Below are positions 34,380-63,600 of a stretch of 64,000 nt of DNA, in pieces; the first letter of the stretch is position 1, and each line of letters opens with the position of its first letter. A program made the translations under genes and the position numbers. Below the pieces are notes generated by a model, which did not search any database, was not told the origin of the DNA, and worked only from the letters and a program-made list of their open reading frames with translations. The DNA is taken from NCBI GenBank assembly GCA_963573385.1, contig CAUYLG010051983.1, forward strand, positions 1 to 64,000. Direction: 5' to 3'. The stretch comes from Cacajao melanocephalus. Taxonomy: Eukaryota; Chordata; Mammalia; Primates; Pitheciidae.

Positions 34380-35240
34380 GACTTTTTGTTTGTTTGTTTT
34401 TTGAGACGGAGTCTCTCTCTGTTACTAGGCTGGAGTGCAGTGGTGTGATCTTGGGCTCACTGCAACCTTTGCCTCCTAGGTTAAAGCGATTCTCCTGCCT
34501 CAGCCTCCCGAGTTGCTGGGACTACAGGCACGCTCCACCATGCCCAGCTAATTTTTGTAGTAGAGACTGGGTTTCACCATGTTGTCCAGGATGGTCTCGA
34601 TCTCTTGACCTTATGATCCGTCCACCTGGACCTCCCAAAGTGCTGCGATTACAGGTGTGAGCCACCGCGCCCGGCCAAGACTTTGTTTTAGTAACAAAAC
34701 CAGCACCTACAATCTGTCAAGAGCCTTAAGAAATCCTTCCACCAGTCTCATGAGGTGGGATATAATGCCCCCCCCAAATTTTTTTTAATAAAAAAATTAG
34801 GCCAGGCACGGTGGCTCACGCCTGTAATCCCAGCACTCTGGGAGGCTGAGGCAGGTGGATCACTTGAGGCCAGGAGTTTGAGACCAGCCTGGCCAACAGG
34901 GTGAAACCCCGTCTCTACTAAAAATGCAAAAATTAGCCGGGTGTGGTGGAACATGCCTATAATCCCAGCTACTGGGGAGGCTGAGGCAGGACCACTGCTT
35001 AAACAAGAGGTTGCAGTAAGTCAAGATCACGTCATTGCACTCCAGCCTGGGTGAAAAAGCTAGACTCGTCTCAAAAAGAAAAAAGAAATTAGCTGAGCAT
35101 CGTAGTATGCACCTATAGTGTTAGCTACTTGGGAGGCTGAGGCAGGAGGATTGCTTGAGGCCAGGAGTTCGAGGTTACAGCAAACTATGATTGCATCACT
35201 GCACTCTAGCCTGAATGACAGAGCAAGATTCTATCTCAAA
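34380..35240. repeat. Alu copies
   Basis: Minus Alu 34381-34675, plus Alu 34801-35090 and an old plus right half 35090-35240. Confidence 0.8.
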
Positions 35241-36472
35241 CAATAATAATAGTTCAAAGCACACACTTTGAAGCCTGACACCCTGCAGGGTGTTATTCCA
35301 GCTTTGCTACTTACTTGCTGTGTGATTCTGGGTAAATGACTTCACGTCTCTGGGCCTGTTTCCCTTCCCGTAAAATGACCATTTGTACCTCACAGGGGTG
35401 TTGTAGGAATTAAATAAGTTAATATAAACTCTTGGGAAGAATTAGCTCTTGTTATGGTTGTGTGAAGATCTTTACACAAGTCCATCTGCAGGATGTGTGG
35501 TTGTTGGTCTGTGTGTGTATATGTGTGTGTGTATATACATGTGTGTGTGTAGATGTGTGTATGTTGCTCTCTTGATCTCTGAGTGGTGTGTGTGTTTCAG
35601 TGTGTGAGATCATATGTGTGTCTGTAGTAAAGGTCTAGGGGTCTCTGTGTGTTTTGGGGGTCTGTCCCTGTCTCTGTTTAGCTGTACACCCGAACCTTAC
35701 GTCTTCTTGTGTGTGTAGGGATGTGTGTTGTGTGTGTTGGTAACCATATGACAGTGTGTTTCCACATGCTGGCATGTGTCTGTGAAGCTGTTTCTATGTG
35801 GCTGTGGGTGAACGTCTGAGTACCCATGTGTGACCTGGTGGGCGGCTGTGTGGATGTCTGTGTCGCCTCTGTTGGGTGTGAGTCTCTGGCCAGCCAGAGT
35901 AGGTCTTTGTGTGTTTCTTTATTCCATGGAGGAGGAGATGAGGGGCTTGGATGGGACAGGAGAATGAGGGGTCACTCCCTGTCTGATGCTGGGGCCGAGT
36001 CACTGCCTACTAGTGGCTGCTGTGTCATCCCCCAGTCTCTGTCCCTCCCTCCTGGCTGGTGGCAGACAGAGGGGGTGTGGGGGAACAGGGTAGGGGGTGG
36101 ACTTGAGGCTGGACTTTTGTCTGGAAACTTGAACCTCCACTTATGCCCCCCTTGTCCCTCTAGCCTTCCACATCTCCCTATAGCCTACCTACTATTGGGG
36201 CAGGGAATCAGGACTCCCCTGGAAATTAAGAACCATCACCCTGGCTCTGCCACAGACTTGCTGTTTGACCCTGAGACAGGCCCTGCCCCTCTCTGAACCT
36301 GTGAAATCCAGTGTTTTAAAAGTGCTTCTTCCTCTGTGCTGAGGGTTGGGCCAGGCTGTGCACTGGGAGGGAAGTGCTGGGGTCTCTGAGGTTTGTGAAG
36401 TAGCTGGTGGCACTCTTCCCAGTGGGTACTTAAGAGTTGGGGGCTGTGGCCTCAGAAATACCCAAGTCAGTC
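35240..36472. repeat. MIR-like and TG-rich unique region
   Basis: MIR-like at 35240-35450 ('gctgtgtgattctgggtaaatgac'). TG-rich DNA at 35490-35870 mixes GTGTGT runs with irregular words. The remainder is unique, and I see no gene. Alu follows at 36472-36778. Confidence 0.6.
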
Positions 36473-36778
36473 CAGGCGTGGTGGCTCACGCCTGTAATCC
36501 CAGCACTTTGGGAGGCCGAGGCAGGAAGATCACCTGAGGTCAGGAGTTTGAGACCAGCCTGGCCAACATGGAGAAACCCCTATCTCTACTAAAAACACAA
36601 AAATTAGCCAGGTGTGGTGGTGTGCACCTGTAATCCCAGCTACTCGGGAGGCTGAGGCAGGAGAATTGCTTGAACCTAGGAGGTTGGAGGTTGCAGTAAG
36701 TCAAGATCGTGCCACTGCACTCCAGCCTGGGTAACAGAGTAAGACTCAGTCAAAAATAAATAAGTAAATAAAATAAAA
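36472..36778 (+). repeat. Alu nearest the FOSB promoter
   Basis: Full plus-strand Alu about 1.4 kb before the FOSB start, with an AAATAAAT-type tail. Confidence 0.85.
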
Positions 36779-37874
36779 AACCCAACTCAGACTCTTGAAC
36801 CCCATTTGCTAACTAGGTGTGCTCAGGTAGTCAGCTGTAACCCTCTGAGCGTAGATTGCAACAATGCACGCAAGAGCAGTCAGAGGGAGTTTGTAAAACT
36901 TAGAAAGACCTGGCAAGTGGAAGCTACTATTATCACCATTATCATTTAAACAATCCCCAGACACAGGTTTTTCAGGGAGTTTCATCCAACCAGGCAGGCC
37001 TCAGAAATCAGAAAAGAAATGGAAAGGGTAGGAACTCTGGAGTTTGCCAACTCTGGGTTTGAATATCTTGTGATGGGATCTTGTGCAAGTCATTTAACCT
37101 CTCTGAGTATCTTTTCTTTTTTTTCTTTTATAAAATGAAGATTTTTCTCTCTTAACCTTCCAGAGCTGTTTAAGGACTACAAATCTTGTACCAAAAGGCG
37201 TAGCACAGGAGCTGTGCTTGCCAAGTGCCAATACGAGGCATTCATTATTATCATTATTGCAATTGATAATAATATCTCCATCGCCCTTACATATTCTTTG
37301 TCTCCGGGGGGATTAAAAGGTAGAAAAAGAGGCTCCCAACACCATCAGAAGAGAGGCTTCTCCCTTAGTTTCATTCCCCATCCCCTCCAAACCCGCATGC
37401 CTCCCAAACGCCGGAGCTGGGAGGCCAGCAGGGTCCAAGACACACATCCTTTGCCCAGCCCCGAAGACTAAAGCTAAAGCTCAGAGAGGGAAAACATTTC
37501 CCAAGCCCGCACAGCGAATCAAGATATAAACTGGGACGAGCCTCGGAATCCCACCACTACCTCCACTTTCACCTGGGCATCACAGCCCGCTCGGGACTCA
37601 GTTTCTCCACCTACGTGACCACACCACACTAACCAGCGTCTCCTTTTGGAGATCTCTTCTTCTCGAATGGGGGCGCTGCACCAGCGGTAGAACAAGGTGG
37701 GTGGGGGCGCCAGAAGTGAGGGGGACCTGCAGGCTGGGGTCTTCCCCGCCCGGGTCAGCAGGGACCCTCCCGGGCTAGTCTAAGCGCCTATTAATACCAG
37801 CCCCCGGGGCGGCGTGGCACTGCGCAGGCGCGGGCGGGGCGCCTAGTGCGCGCTAGCGAGCGAGGGATTCCCTC

Positions 37875-37882
37875 TGACGTCA
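37875..37882 (+). promoter_or_regulatory. FOSB: CRE in FOSB promoter
   Basis: A full TGACGTCA palindrome about 320 bp before the start, a binding site for CREB/ATF. It is in the same repeat-free, CpG-rich block as the SRE. Confidence 0.88.
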
Positions 37883-37925
37883 TTGCTAGGATACCAAACA
37901 AACACTCCGCCGCGCCGGCCGAGCT

Positions 37926-37935
37926 CCTTATATGG
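37926..37935 (+). promoter_or_regulatory. FOSB: CArG box / serum response element of FOSB
   Basis: CCTTATATGG is a perfect CC(A/T)6GG SRF site about 270 bp before the start. An AP-1/CRE-like TGCGTCA follows at 37941-37947. This SRE plus FAP-like arrangement is also found in the FOS promoter and fits serum and MAPK induction. Confidence 0.9.
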
Positions 37936-38139
37936 CTAATTGCGTCACAGGAACTCCGGAGAGGCGGGGCCGGGATCCCCTCCCGCCGAGTGGCCCGGAA
38001 CGCAGCCCCCGAGACCCCCAGGGCCCCGAGGGTCGTGCAAGTGACCAGATCGAGTCCAGAACAGACCTCTCGTTGGAAAGTGCGGGATTCGATTTGGCGG
38101 GGCCAGAGATTTCGGGAAGTTTGTCCAGCAAGGGGCGGG

Positions 38140-38147
38140 TGACGTAA
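38140..38147 (+). promoter_or_regulatory. FOSB: CRE/AP-1-like site near FOSB start
   Basis: TGACGTAA lies between GC boxes, about 50 bp before the inferred start. It is a one-base variant of the CRE and a plausible FosB/JUN autoregulatory or CREB site. Confidence 0.65.
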
Positions 38148-38168
38148 GCAGGGGGGCGGGACCCCGGC

Positions 38169-38177
38169 AAATAAATA
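38169..38177 (+). promoter_or_regulatory. FOSB: FOSB TATA-like box
   Basis: AAATAAATA lies about 25-28 bases before the inferred transcription start at 38197, the usual Pol II spacing. It follows a GC box (ggggcggg) and a CRE-like TGACGTAA. Confidence 0.75.
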
Positions 38178-38196
38178 CAGGCTGGCGGGTCTGCTT

Positions 38197-38786
38197 CATT
38201 CATAAGACTGAGAGCTACGGCCACAGCAGGGACACGCGGAGCCAGGACTTGGAAACTTGATTATTGTGGCTCTTCTTGGGGGTTATGAAATTTCATTAAT
38301 TTTTTTTTTCCGGAGAGAAAGTTTTTGGAAAGATTCTTCTAGATATTTCTTCATTTTCTTTTGGAGGACGGACTTACTTTTTTCGTTTTCTTTATAACTC
38401 CCCTCCCCCAGTGGGACCCGCCGGACGCGTGGAGGAGACCGTAGCTGAAGCTGATTCTGTACAGCGGGACATCGCTTTCTGCCCCTGGGGGAGCAACCCC
38501 TCCCTCGCCCCCGGGTCCTACGGAGCCTGCACTTACAGGAGGTACAGCGGCATCCTGTGGGGACCTGGGCACCGCAGAGAGACTGCACAGAAACTTTGCC
38601 ATTGTTGGAACGGGACGCTGCTCCTTCCCCGAGCTTCCCCTGACAGCGTACTTTGAGGACTCGCTCGGCTCACGCGGGACTTCCACGGCTCACCCCGGAC
38701 TCGCACCTTACTTCCCCAACCCGGCCATAGCCTTGGCTTCCCGGCGACCTCAGCGTGGTCACAGGGCCCCCCCTGTGCCCAGGGAA
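38197..38786 (+). other. FOSB: FOSB 5' UTR in exon 1
   Basis: About 590 nt lie between the predicted start near 38197 and the start codon. The first third is T-rich and the remainder GC-rich. Only one upstream ATG is present, at 38285, opening a four-codon ORF (MKFH) that stops at 38299. The start is placed about 25 bases after the TATA-like box and agrees with the remembered human mRNA end. Confidence 0.8.
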
Positions 38787-43202
<4,416 letters not shown>

Positions 43203-44038
43203 ACTCTTTAGACACACAAAACAAACAAACACACGAGGGAGAGAGACTTGGAAGAGGAAGAGGAGGAGGAGGAGGAGGAGGAGAGAGGGGAAGGACAAAG
43301 TGGGCGTGCGGCCTCCCTGGCTCCTCCGTCTGACCCTCTGCGGCCGCTGCGCCATGCCATCGGACAGGAGGATTCGTTGTATTTTGTCCAGCGTCTTGTT
43401 TCTGTGCCCTGGCGAGGCCAGAGAGCTGGTGACTTTGGGGGCAGGGGGTGGGAAGGGGATGGACACCCCCAGCTGCCTGTTGGCTCTCTGACGTCAACCT
43501 AAGCTCTGGGGATGGGTGGGGAGGGGGGTGGGGTGACGCCCACTTTCGGGCAGTCCTGTGTGAGGATGAGGGGACGGGGTGGGAGGTGGGCTGAGAGGGC
43601 GGGCTGGAGTCCTCTCCAGAGAGGCTCAACAAGGAAAAATGCCACCCCCCACCCAGCGTCTCCCACACCCACCCTTTTAGGGGGATGCCTAGGTTGGTTT
43701 CCCCTGTACTCCTGACTTTAGCTTATTTATCCCACATTTCCATGGGGTTAGATCCTCTTTCCCTCTGGGCAGAATTGAGCCCCCCCTTAAAGGGAATTCG
43801 ATGCCTCCCCAGAATAATCTCACCCTGACCAGGTTATTTTGAAATGTGAACGTCCTTCCCTGACTGTCTAGCCACACCCTCCCAGGAAAACTGGCTCTGA
43901 TTGGAATCTCTGGCCTCCTAACCCTCCCCACTCCGAAATCAGCCCCCAGCCCTGTTTCCCATGACAGTGTTATCCCAAGCCCCTGGCCCCTGCCAGCCGA
44001 CCCTCCTGGCCTTCCTCGTTGGGTCGCTCTGATTTCAG

Positions 44039-44054
44039 GCAGCAGGGGGTGCTG
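44039..44054 (+). promoter_or_regulatory. CTCF-like core in FOSB 3' UTR
   Basis: GCAGCAGGGGGTGCTG resembles the CTCF motif with two core mismatches and the usual CTG tail. Confidence 0.45.
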
Positions 44055-44801
44055 TGATGCTGTCCTGCTGGAGTGATTTATACTGTGAAATGAGTTGGCC
44101 AGATTGTGGGGTGCAGCTGGGTGGGGCAGCACCCCTCTGGAGGAATAATGCCCCCTACTCCCTAAAGCCTCTCCTCAGTCTCCCCTCCATCCATCCCCCT
44201 TCTCCCTCCCCTCGACAGTGAGTTAGACTCAAGGAGGGTGACAGAACTGAGAAGGGGGTGACAGTCCTCCATCTATGTGGCCTCTTTCTCTCTCCTCAGG
44301 ACCCTCAGCCCTAAGCCCTGGCCTTTTTCTTCAAGGCCCCTAACCCATCCCCAGCCTAGGACGCCACCTTCTCCCATCCCTTGGCCCCCCACATCCTCTC
44401 TAGGAAGGGAGCAAGAGGGTGTGACATTTTTCCGGAGAAGATTTCAGGGCTGAGGCTTTAGTTCCCCTAAACCCCCAATATTTTTGGACTGGCAAACTCA
44501 TGGGGCTGGAATCTCACGATCCCATGCCCAAGTCCCCCCAGCCCCAACTCTGGTTTTAGCTCTTCCACCCCGCCATTCCCTGCGCTTCATCTCATGAGGA
44601 TTTCTTTATGAGGCAAATTTATATTTTTTAATATCGGGGGGTGGGCTACGCTGCCCTCCATCAGTGCTGCATGAAAAACATTCCACGTGCCCCTTGTCAC
44701 GAGCCTCCCATCCCGATCCCAGACCCATTCCGTAGCTATTTATCCCTTTCCTGGTTTCTGAAAGGCAATTATATCTATTATGTATAAATAAATATATTAT
44801 A

Positions 44802-44850
44802 TATGGGTGTGTGTGTGTGTGCGTGTGCGTGTGCGTGAGTGTGTGAGCGC
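44802..44850 (+). repeat. GT microsatellite in FOSB 3' UTR
   Basis: GTGTGT with interspersed GCGTGT units; part of the mature FOSB transcript. Confidence 0.85.
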
Positions 44851-45353
44851 TTCTGCAACCTTGGCCTAGGTCATGTTGGCCCTCCAAGCGAGCCGTTGAA
44901 TTGGAAACTGCTTCTAGAAAACTGGCTCAGCCTGTCTCGGGCTGACCCTTTTCTGATCGTCCCAGCCCCTCTGATCGTTCCTGACGGTCTCTCTCCCTCC
45001 ATTTTTTCTCACTGCCTATGTTCATCTAACCATTTCCACTTGTCTCCTTTGTGACTGTCCCTGTGGATGCCCCAGCTATTGTCTGACTCTGGGTTCACTG
45101 GGGACATGAGATTTTATTTTCTGTGAGTAAGCCTAAGGGATCGTAGATTTTTACAATCTGTGAGAATTCTGGGTGCAAGTGTGAGAATGTGAGCAGGGCC
45201 TGCCCCTGCCAATCACAATTCAATGAATCCCTGGCCCCCCCACTCCTTGCTGTATTTGTGGTTCTCTTTTTGTATTTTGCACCTGACCCCGGGGGGAGGC
45301 TGGAGCAGACTGGCGATGGGCCGTCCCCTCTCCCTTGGTTCTGCACTGTTGCC

Positions 45354-45359
45354 AATAAA
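45354..45359 (+). terminator. FOSB: FOSB polyadenylation signal
   Basis: AATAAA is followed about 20 bases later by a likely cleavage region and then by GT-rich DNA. Another AATAAA near 44785 lies in an AT-rich stretch and could serve as a minor upstream signal. Confidence 0.85.
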
Positions 45360-45464
45360 AAGCTCTTAAAAATGCATTTGCCAGGATGCAGTGTTTATTT
45401 CCTCCTGATGCCCACTGCCTGACTTCCTTTTAGTAAGAGGGGATGAGGTTAGATTGTTGGAAGG

Positions 45465-48211
<2,747 letters not shown>

Positions 48212-48212
<1 letters not shown>

Positions 48213-49040
48213 TCAGTTTTTAAAGTAAAATTAAAAAAACAAAAAACAAAAAAACAGAAACAGAAAAGAAAAAAGACTGGGTTGCCTTGGACAAGAGACT
48301 TCATCTCCCCGAGCCTCCACTTCCTCATCTGCAGAATGGGGCTGTTATGATGGGGCTGTTCTGAGGAGCTGCAAGGCTTGTGCCTGCCAGCGCTAAGTGC
48401 AGAGTGAAGGTGCAACTCTCATTACCCCCATCATCTTGATTGGGGTCACCCTGATCTCTCGATATCCCATAATACTCCCCCTCTCATCCTTCAAGTGTCT
48501 GCTCTAATGTTCCCGTGACACCTTATGAGCTCAGTTCTCCTTATGAGAGGGCCTCACTGTTCTGTTTCCTTTGCAGCCCTTAACCCCTTTGTAGTTGTTA
48601 ATTAAATGTGTAATTACATGATGGCTTAATGTTTCTCTCTCCCACTGGGTGACTGCACCAGGAGACCAAGGCCAGGGCTGTCACCACCGCTGTGTCCTCA
48701 GCAAATGCTTGTCTGATGAGTGACTGATAGATGAACAAATGAGCAAGTATTTGATTAATAAGTGCATGCGTGACTAAATAAATGAACAAATGACTGAATG
48801 AGTAAGCAACTGAAGGGGAGAAATCGAGGGTAATTTCCAAACTGCCAATATCCCAGAACTGTAGGATGAGTTTTTCTCCATCTTTTGGAGCGGTTTTTGA
48901 TACTCCGGAGTGGGGGGATAAGTAACGACAGTCAGAGATCGGAGTGGCAGAGAAAATAGTTTGGGATGAGTACGGCCGCAGCGACCTCTCCAGGTGCAGG
49001 CTGGAGGAGCGCGTCCCGAGCAATCAGTAAAACTAAGTCC
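48212..49040. other. Unique and MIR-like sequence before tRNA-Sec
   Basis: MIR-like piece at about 48275-48420, then AT-rich sequence with AATGA/AATAA words (48720-48810) and CG-containing unique DNA. No gene recognised. Confidence 0.5.
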
Positions 49041-49046
49041 GGTTTG

Positions 49047-49052
49047 AAAAAA
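49047..49052 (-). terminator. TRU-TCA1-1: Pol III terminator of tRNA-Sec
   Basis: Six consecutive T residues on the minus strand, about 33 nt after the tRNA 3' end; it is the first run of four or more Ts. Confidence 0.75.
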
Positions 49053-49084
49053 TACGCCGCGGCAGATTAGAAGCTAGTACCAGT

Positions 49085-49171
49085 CGCCCGAAAGGTGGAA
49101 TTGAACCACTCTGTCGCTAGACAGCTACAGGTTTGAAGCCTGCACCCCAGACCACTGAGGCTCATCCGGGC
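49085..49171 (-). tRNA. TRU-TCA1-1: Selenocysteine tRNA (anticodon UCA)
   Basis: On the minus strand an 87-nt gene begins GCCCGGATGA and ends CCTTTCGGGCG, matching vertebrate tRNA-Sec. The long acceptor stem, six-pair D stem (CCTCAG/CTGGGG), anticodon loop CTTCAAA with anticodon TCA, long variable arm (CTGTC-TAGC-GACAG) and T arm with box B GGTTCAATTCC are all present. It decodes UGA as selenocysteine and is charged first with serine. CCA is not encoded, as expected. The base at 49161 (minus-strand G, tRNA position 11 counted from the 5' end, in the linker between acceptor and D stems) is T in the human gene as I remember it. Its position between FOSB and RTN2 matches human chromosome 19. Confidence 0.97.
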
Positions 49172-49194
49172 GAGAATCTAGTTTTTCCGAAAAG

Positions 49195-49203
49195 CTATAT
49201 AAG
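49195..49203 (-). promoter_or_regulatory. TRU-TCA1-1: TATA box of the tRNA-Sec Pol III promoter
   Basis: The minus strand reads CTTATATAG at -24 to -32 from the tRNA 5' end. tRNA-Sec differs from other tRNAs in using an external, U6-like promoter with a TATA box. Confidence 0.9.
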
Positions 49204-49217
49204 GATCATAAATGCTT

Positions 49218-49237
49218 ACCTTTTAGAGTTACGGTCG
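49218..49237 (-). promoter_or_regulatory. TRU-TCA1-1: Proximal sequence element (PSE) of tRNA-Sec
   Basis: The minus-strand segment at -47 to -66 contains ACCGTAACTCTAAAAGG and fits the PSE consensus (ACC-N-T-N-A-M-T-N-N-AAAAG) recognised by SNAPc. Spacing to TATA and gene start is canonical. Confidence 0.9.
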
Positions 49238-49374
49238 CATCCTTTGGGGACGTGTGAGATGGTTGGCTTCAAGGGTTATAAATTCTCCCCACTCATTTAT
49301 CATGACGGATGTCCTTATAAAATGTTGCCTTCACTTCGCATAGCATGAATCATCCTCGCTCACAAAACCGTCTC

Positions 49375-49402
49375 ATTTACATAGCGCCACGCATTCTGGG
49401 AA
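49375..49402 (-). promoter_or_regulatory. TRU-TCA1-1: Distal activator: STAF/ZNF143 (SPH) site and octamer-like site
   Basis: The minus strand carries TTCCCAGAATGC (49391-49402, about -220), the ZNF143/STAF core, next to ATGTAAAT (49375-49382), a one-base variant of the octamer ATGCAAAT. The tRNA-Sec activator element is known to bind STAF at about -200. Confidence 0.85.
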
Positions 49403-49895
49403 GCAGCGCCTGAGCACCTGGCAAGCTGTTAAAGGGCCCAGGACCCCCTTTTTCCAAAATGAAAAGTCAGCTTTTTAAGAGGAGAGATTCATGATTCGGC
49501 ATTCAGAATCGCCTTCTCGGAAAATTCCGAATTCTCCTTCTGCGGAGGAGTGAGTGGGCTCCTGTTAGAGTCTGATTCACCCTGGCCCCGAAGGCTCTGG
49601 GCAGGTGGCTATAGGGCTGGTGCGACACCTGCTGTTTTTTTGTGGTATTGCGTGTTTCTATAGAGCTCCGCGTTCATTCAAAGGTTTATTGAGCGTCTAC
49701 AGCGTCCCAGGGACTGTCCTCCGTGGTGGTGATAACAGACATCCTGTCCCGATTGAGTTTAAACACTAGACATAATTTCTGAACTTGCGTTTTATGGTTG
49801 GGGAAACAGGCTTAGAAACGGATACCATATCCCAGTTAAAACAGCTCATCCACTTAGGGAACTCGAACTTGTGTTATAATTTTTATTACAAAGAA

Positions 49896-51185
<1,290 letters not shown>

Positions 51186-51204
51186 TCACTGTCTTTTTCT
51201 TTCT

Positions 51205-53940
<2,736 letters not shown>

Positions 53941-54101
53941 CCCCACAATCATTTCATAACTTACACAGATGGCAGAGGGAGCTTCCTCCCCAGAGATGGG
54001 GAAGGTTCTCCTGCAGTGTCACTTAAGTGCATTTCAGTGCAGCAAGGTGAAAGCTGGAAGGCTCTGGAAGCACAGGAGGCCTCGGGTTTTCCACAGGAGT
54101 C

Positions 54102-54107
54102 TTTATT
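54102..54107 (-). terminator. RTN2: RTN2 polyadenylation signal
   Basis: The minus strand reads AATAAA about 395 nt past the stop codon; it is the first good signal in the right place. Confidence 0.8.
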
Positions 54108-54249
54108 ACAGTGTAAATCCAAGCTCAGGCCTCCCCTGGGCCCCATGCAAAGCCCCAGCTTGGGGCTAGTGGCGTCCAGGAGACACCAACGCCTCACGGC
54201 GCCTCCAGCGGCGGGTCACGGAAATGCAGGGCGGTGCCCTCTCTAGGCA

Positions 54250-54331
54250 ACTACAAGTCCCAGCAGGCCCCGCGGCCAAGGTGCCTCGTCTTTCCTGGAC
54301 TCCTGGAGAAGAGCCTCTTGGGAAATGTAGT
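54250..54331. promoter_or_regulatory. Inverted pair of ZNF143/THAP11-type (SBS) motifs
   Basis: ACTACAAGTCCCAGCAGGC (54250-54268, plus) and ACTACATTTCCCAAGAGGC (54313-54331, minus) both fit the ACTACAANTCCCAGNATGC consensus with few mismatches. Such pairs are typical of housekeeping promoters. The block is GC-rich and free of repeats. Confidence 0.65.
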
Positions 54332-54501
54332 CCTGGCCGCTCAGGCAATTAGCGCAGATTCCCTAGTGGGAGTGATCCTGACTCCCACCGGACAAAGGCT
54401 CGGGCCGAGGAGGGGAGTGGGTGGGAACGGACGGGAGATGGAGTAGGGGCAGAGGGCTGCTGGGGGTGGGGGCAGGCGTCCCGCGGGCAGAGACACCGTT
54501 C

Positions 54502-58697
<4,196 letters not shown>

Positions 58698-58819
58698 CTG
58701 TGGAAGGGCGGGGGGCATCAGGGCTTGGACCTGACCTGCTGGCTGGTCGCTTCACCTCCCTTTCCCTGTCCTACACTGAAAAATGACTTCTCAACAGCTG
58801 TTTGAGCATAACCTGATTT

Positions 58820-63150
<4,331 letters not shown>

Positions 63151-63319
63151 TTTAGCAACACTTGTTTCTAAGTCTTCAATGTATTAATAACACCATACTC
63201 CTTTCCAGGCCCTAACTCAAATTTCTGACCCCTTTCTGAGACCCTTAAACACATCTCCTAAACCCAATCTGAGCCCTGACCAGTGATCTTTGTACCCCAA
63301 CTTTCATCTTATCCCATTA

Positions 63320-63599
<280 letters not shown>

Positions 63600-63600
<1 letters not shown>

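Larger units (their letters stand above)
36778..38196 (+). promoter_or_regulatory. FOSB: FOSB proximal promoter and upstream repeat-poor region
   Basis: About 1.4 kb with no Alu. The distal half carries old MIR-like sequence (36880-37160 and 37200-37270); the proximal half (37620-38200) is CpG-rich. Visible sites include an NRF1-like TGCGCAGGCGC (37821-37831), CRE, CArG, an AP-1-like site, GC boxes and TATA. Confidence 0.8.
43203..45380 (+). other. FOSB: FOSB 3' UTR
   Basis: About 2.2 kb without a convincing ORF. It holds a GAG/GGA purine run (43256-43290), a CRE palindrome TGACGTCA at 43489-43496, and ATTTA-type AU-rich elements near 43723, 44076, 44612 and 44735, the kind that shorten the life of immediate-early mRNAs. 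A CTCF-like core lies at 44039-44050 and a GT repeat at about 44802-44850. No Alu has inserted here, unlike the flanks, which suggests constraint. Confidence 0.85.
54085..54501 (-). other. RTN2: RTN2 3' UTR
   Basis: About 415 nt from the stop codon to a predicted cleavage site after AATAAA (minus strand, 54102-54107). It is GC-rich and contains an inverted pair of ZNF143-type motifs (54250-54268 plus, 54313-54331 minus), which is unusual for a 3' UTR. Confidence 0.8.

Noticed and set aside
38733..38786. In-frame upstream ATG extending FOSB by 18 residues
   Set aside because: No such extension in the family; the MFQAFPG start has the better context and is the established one.
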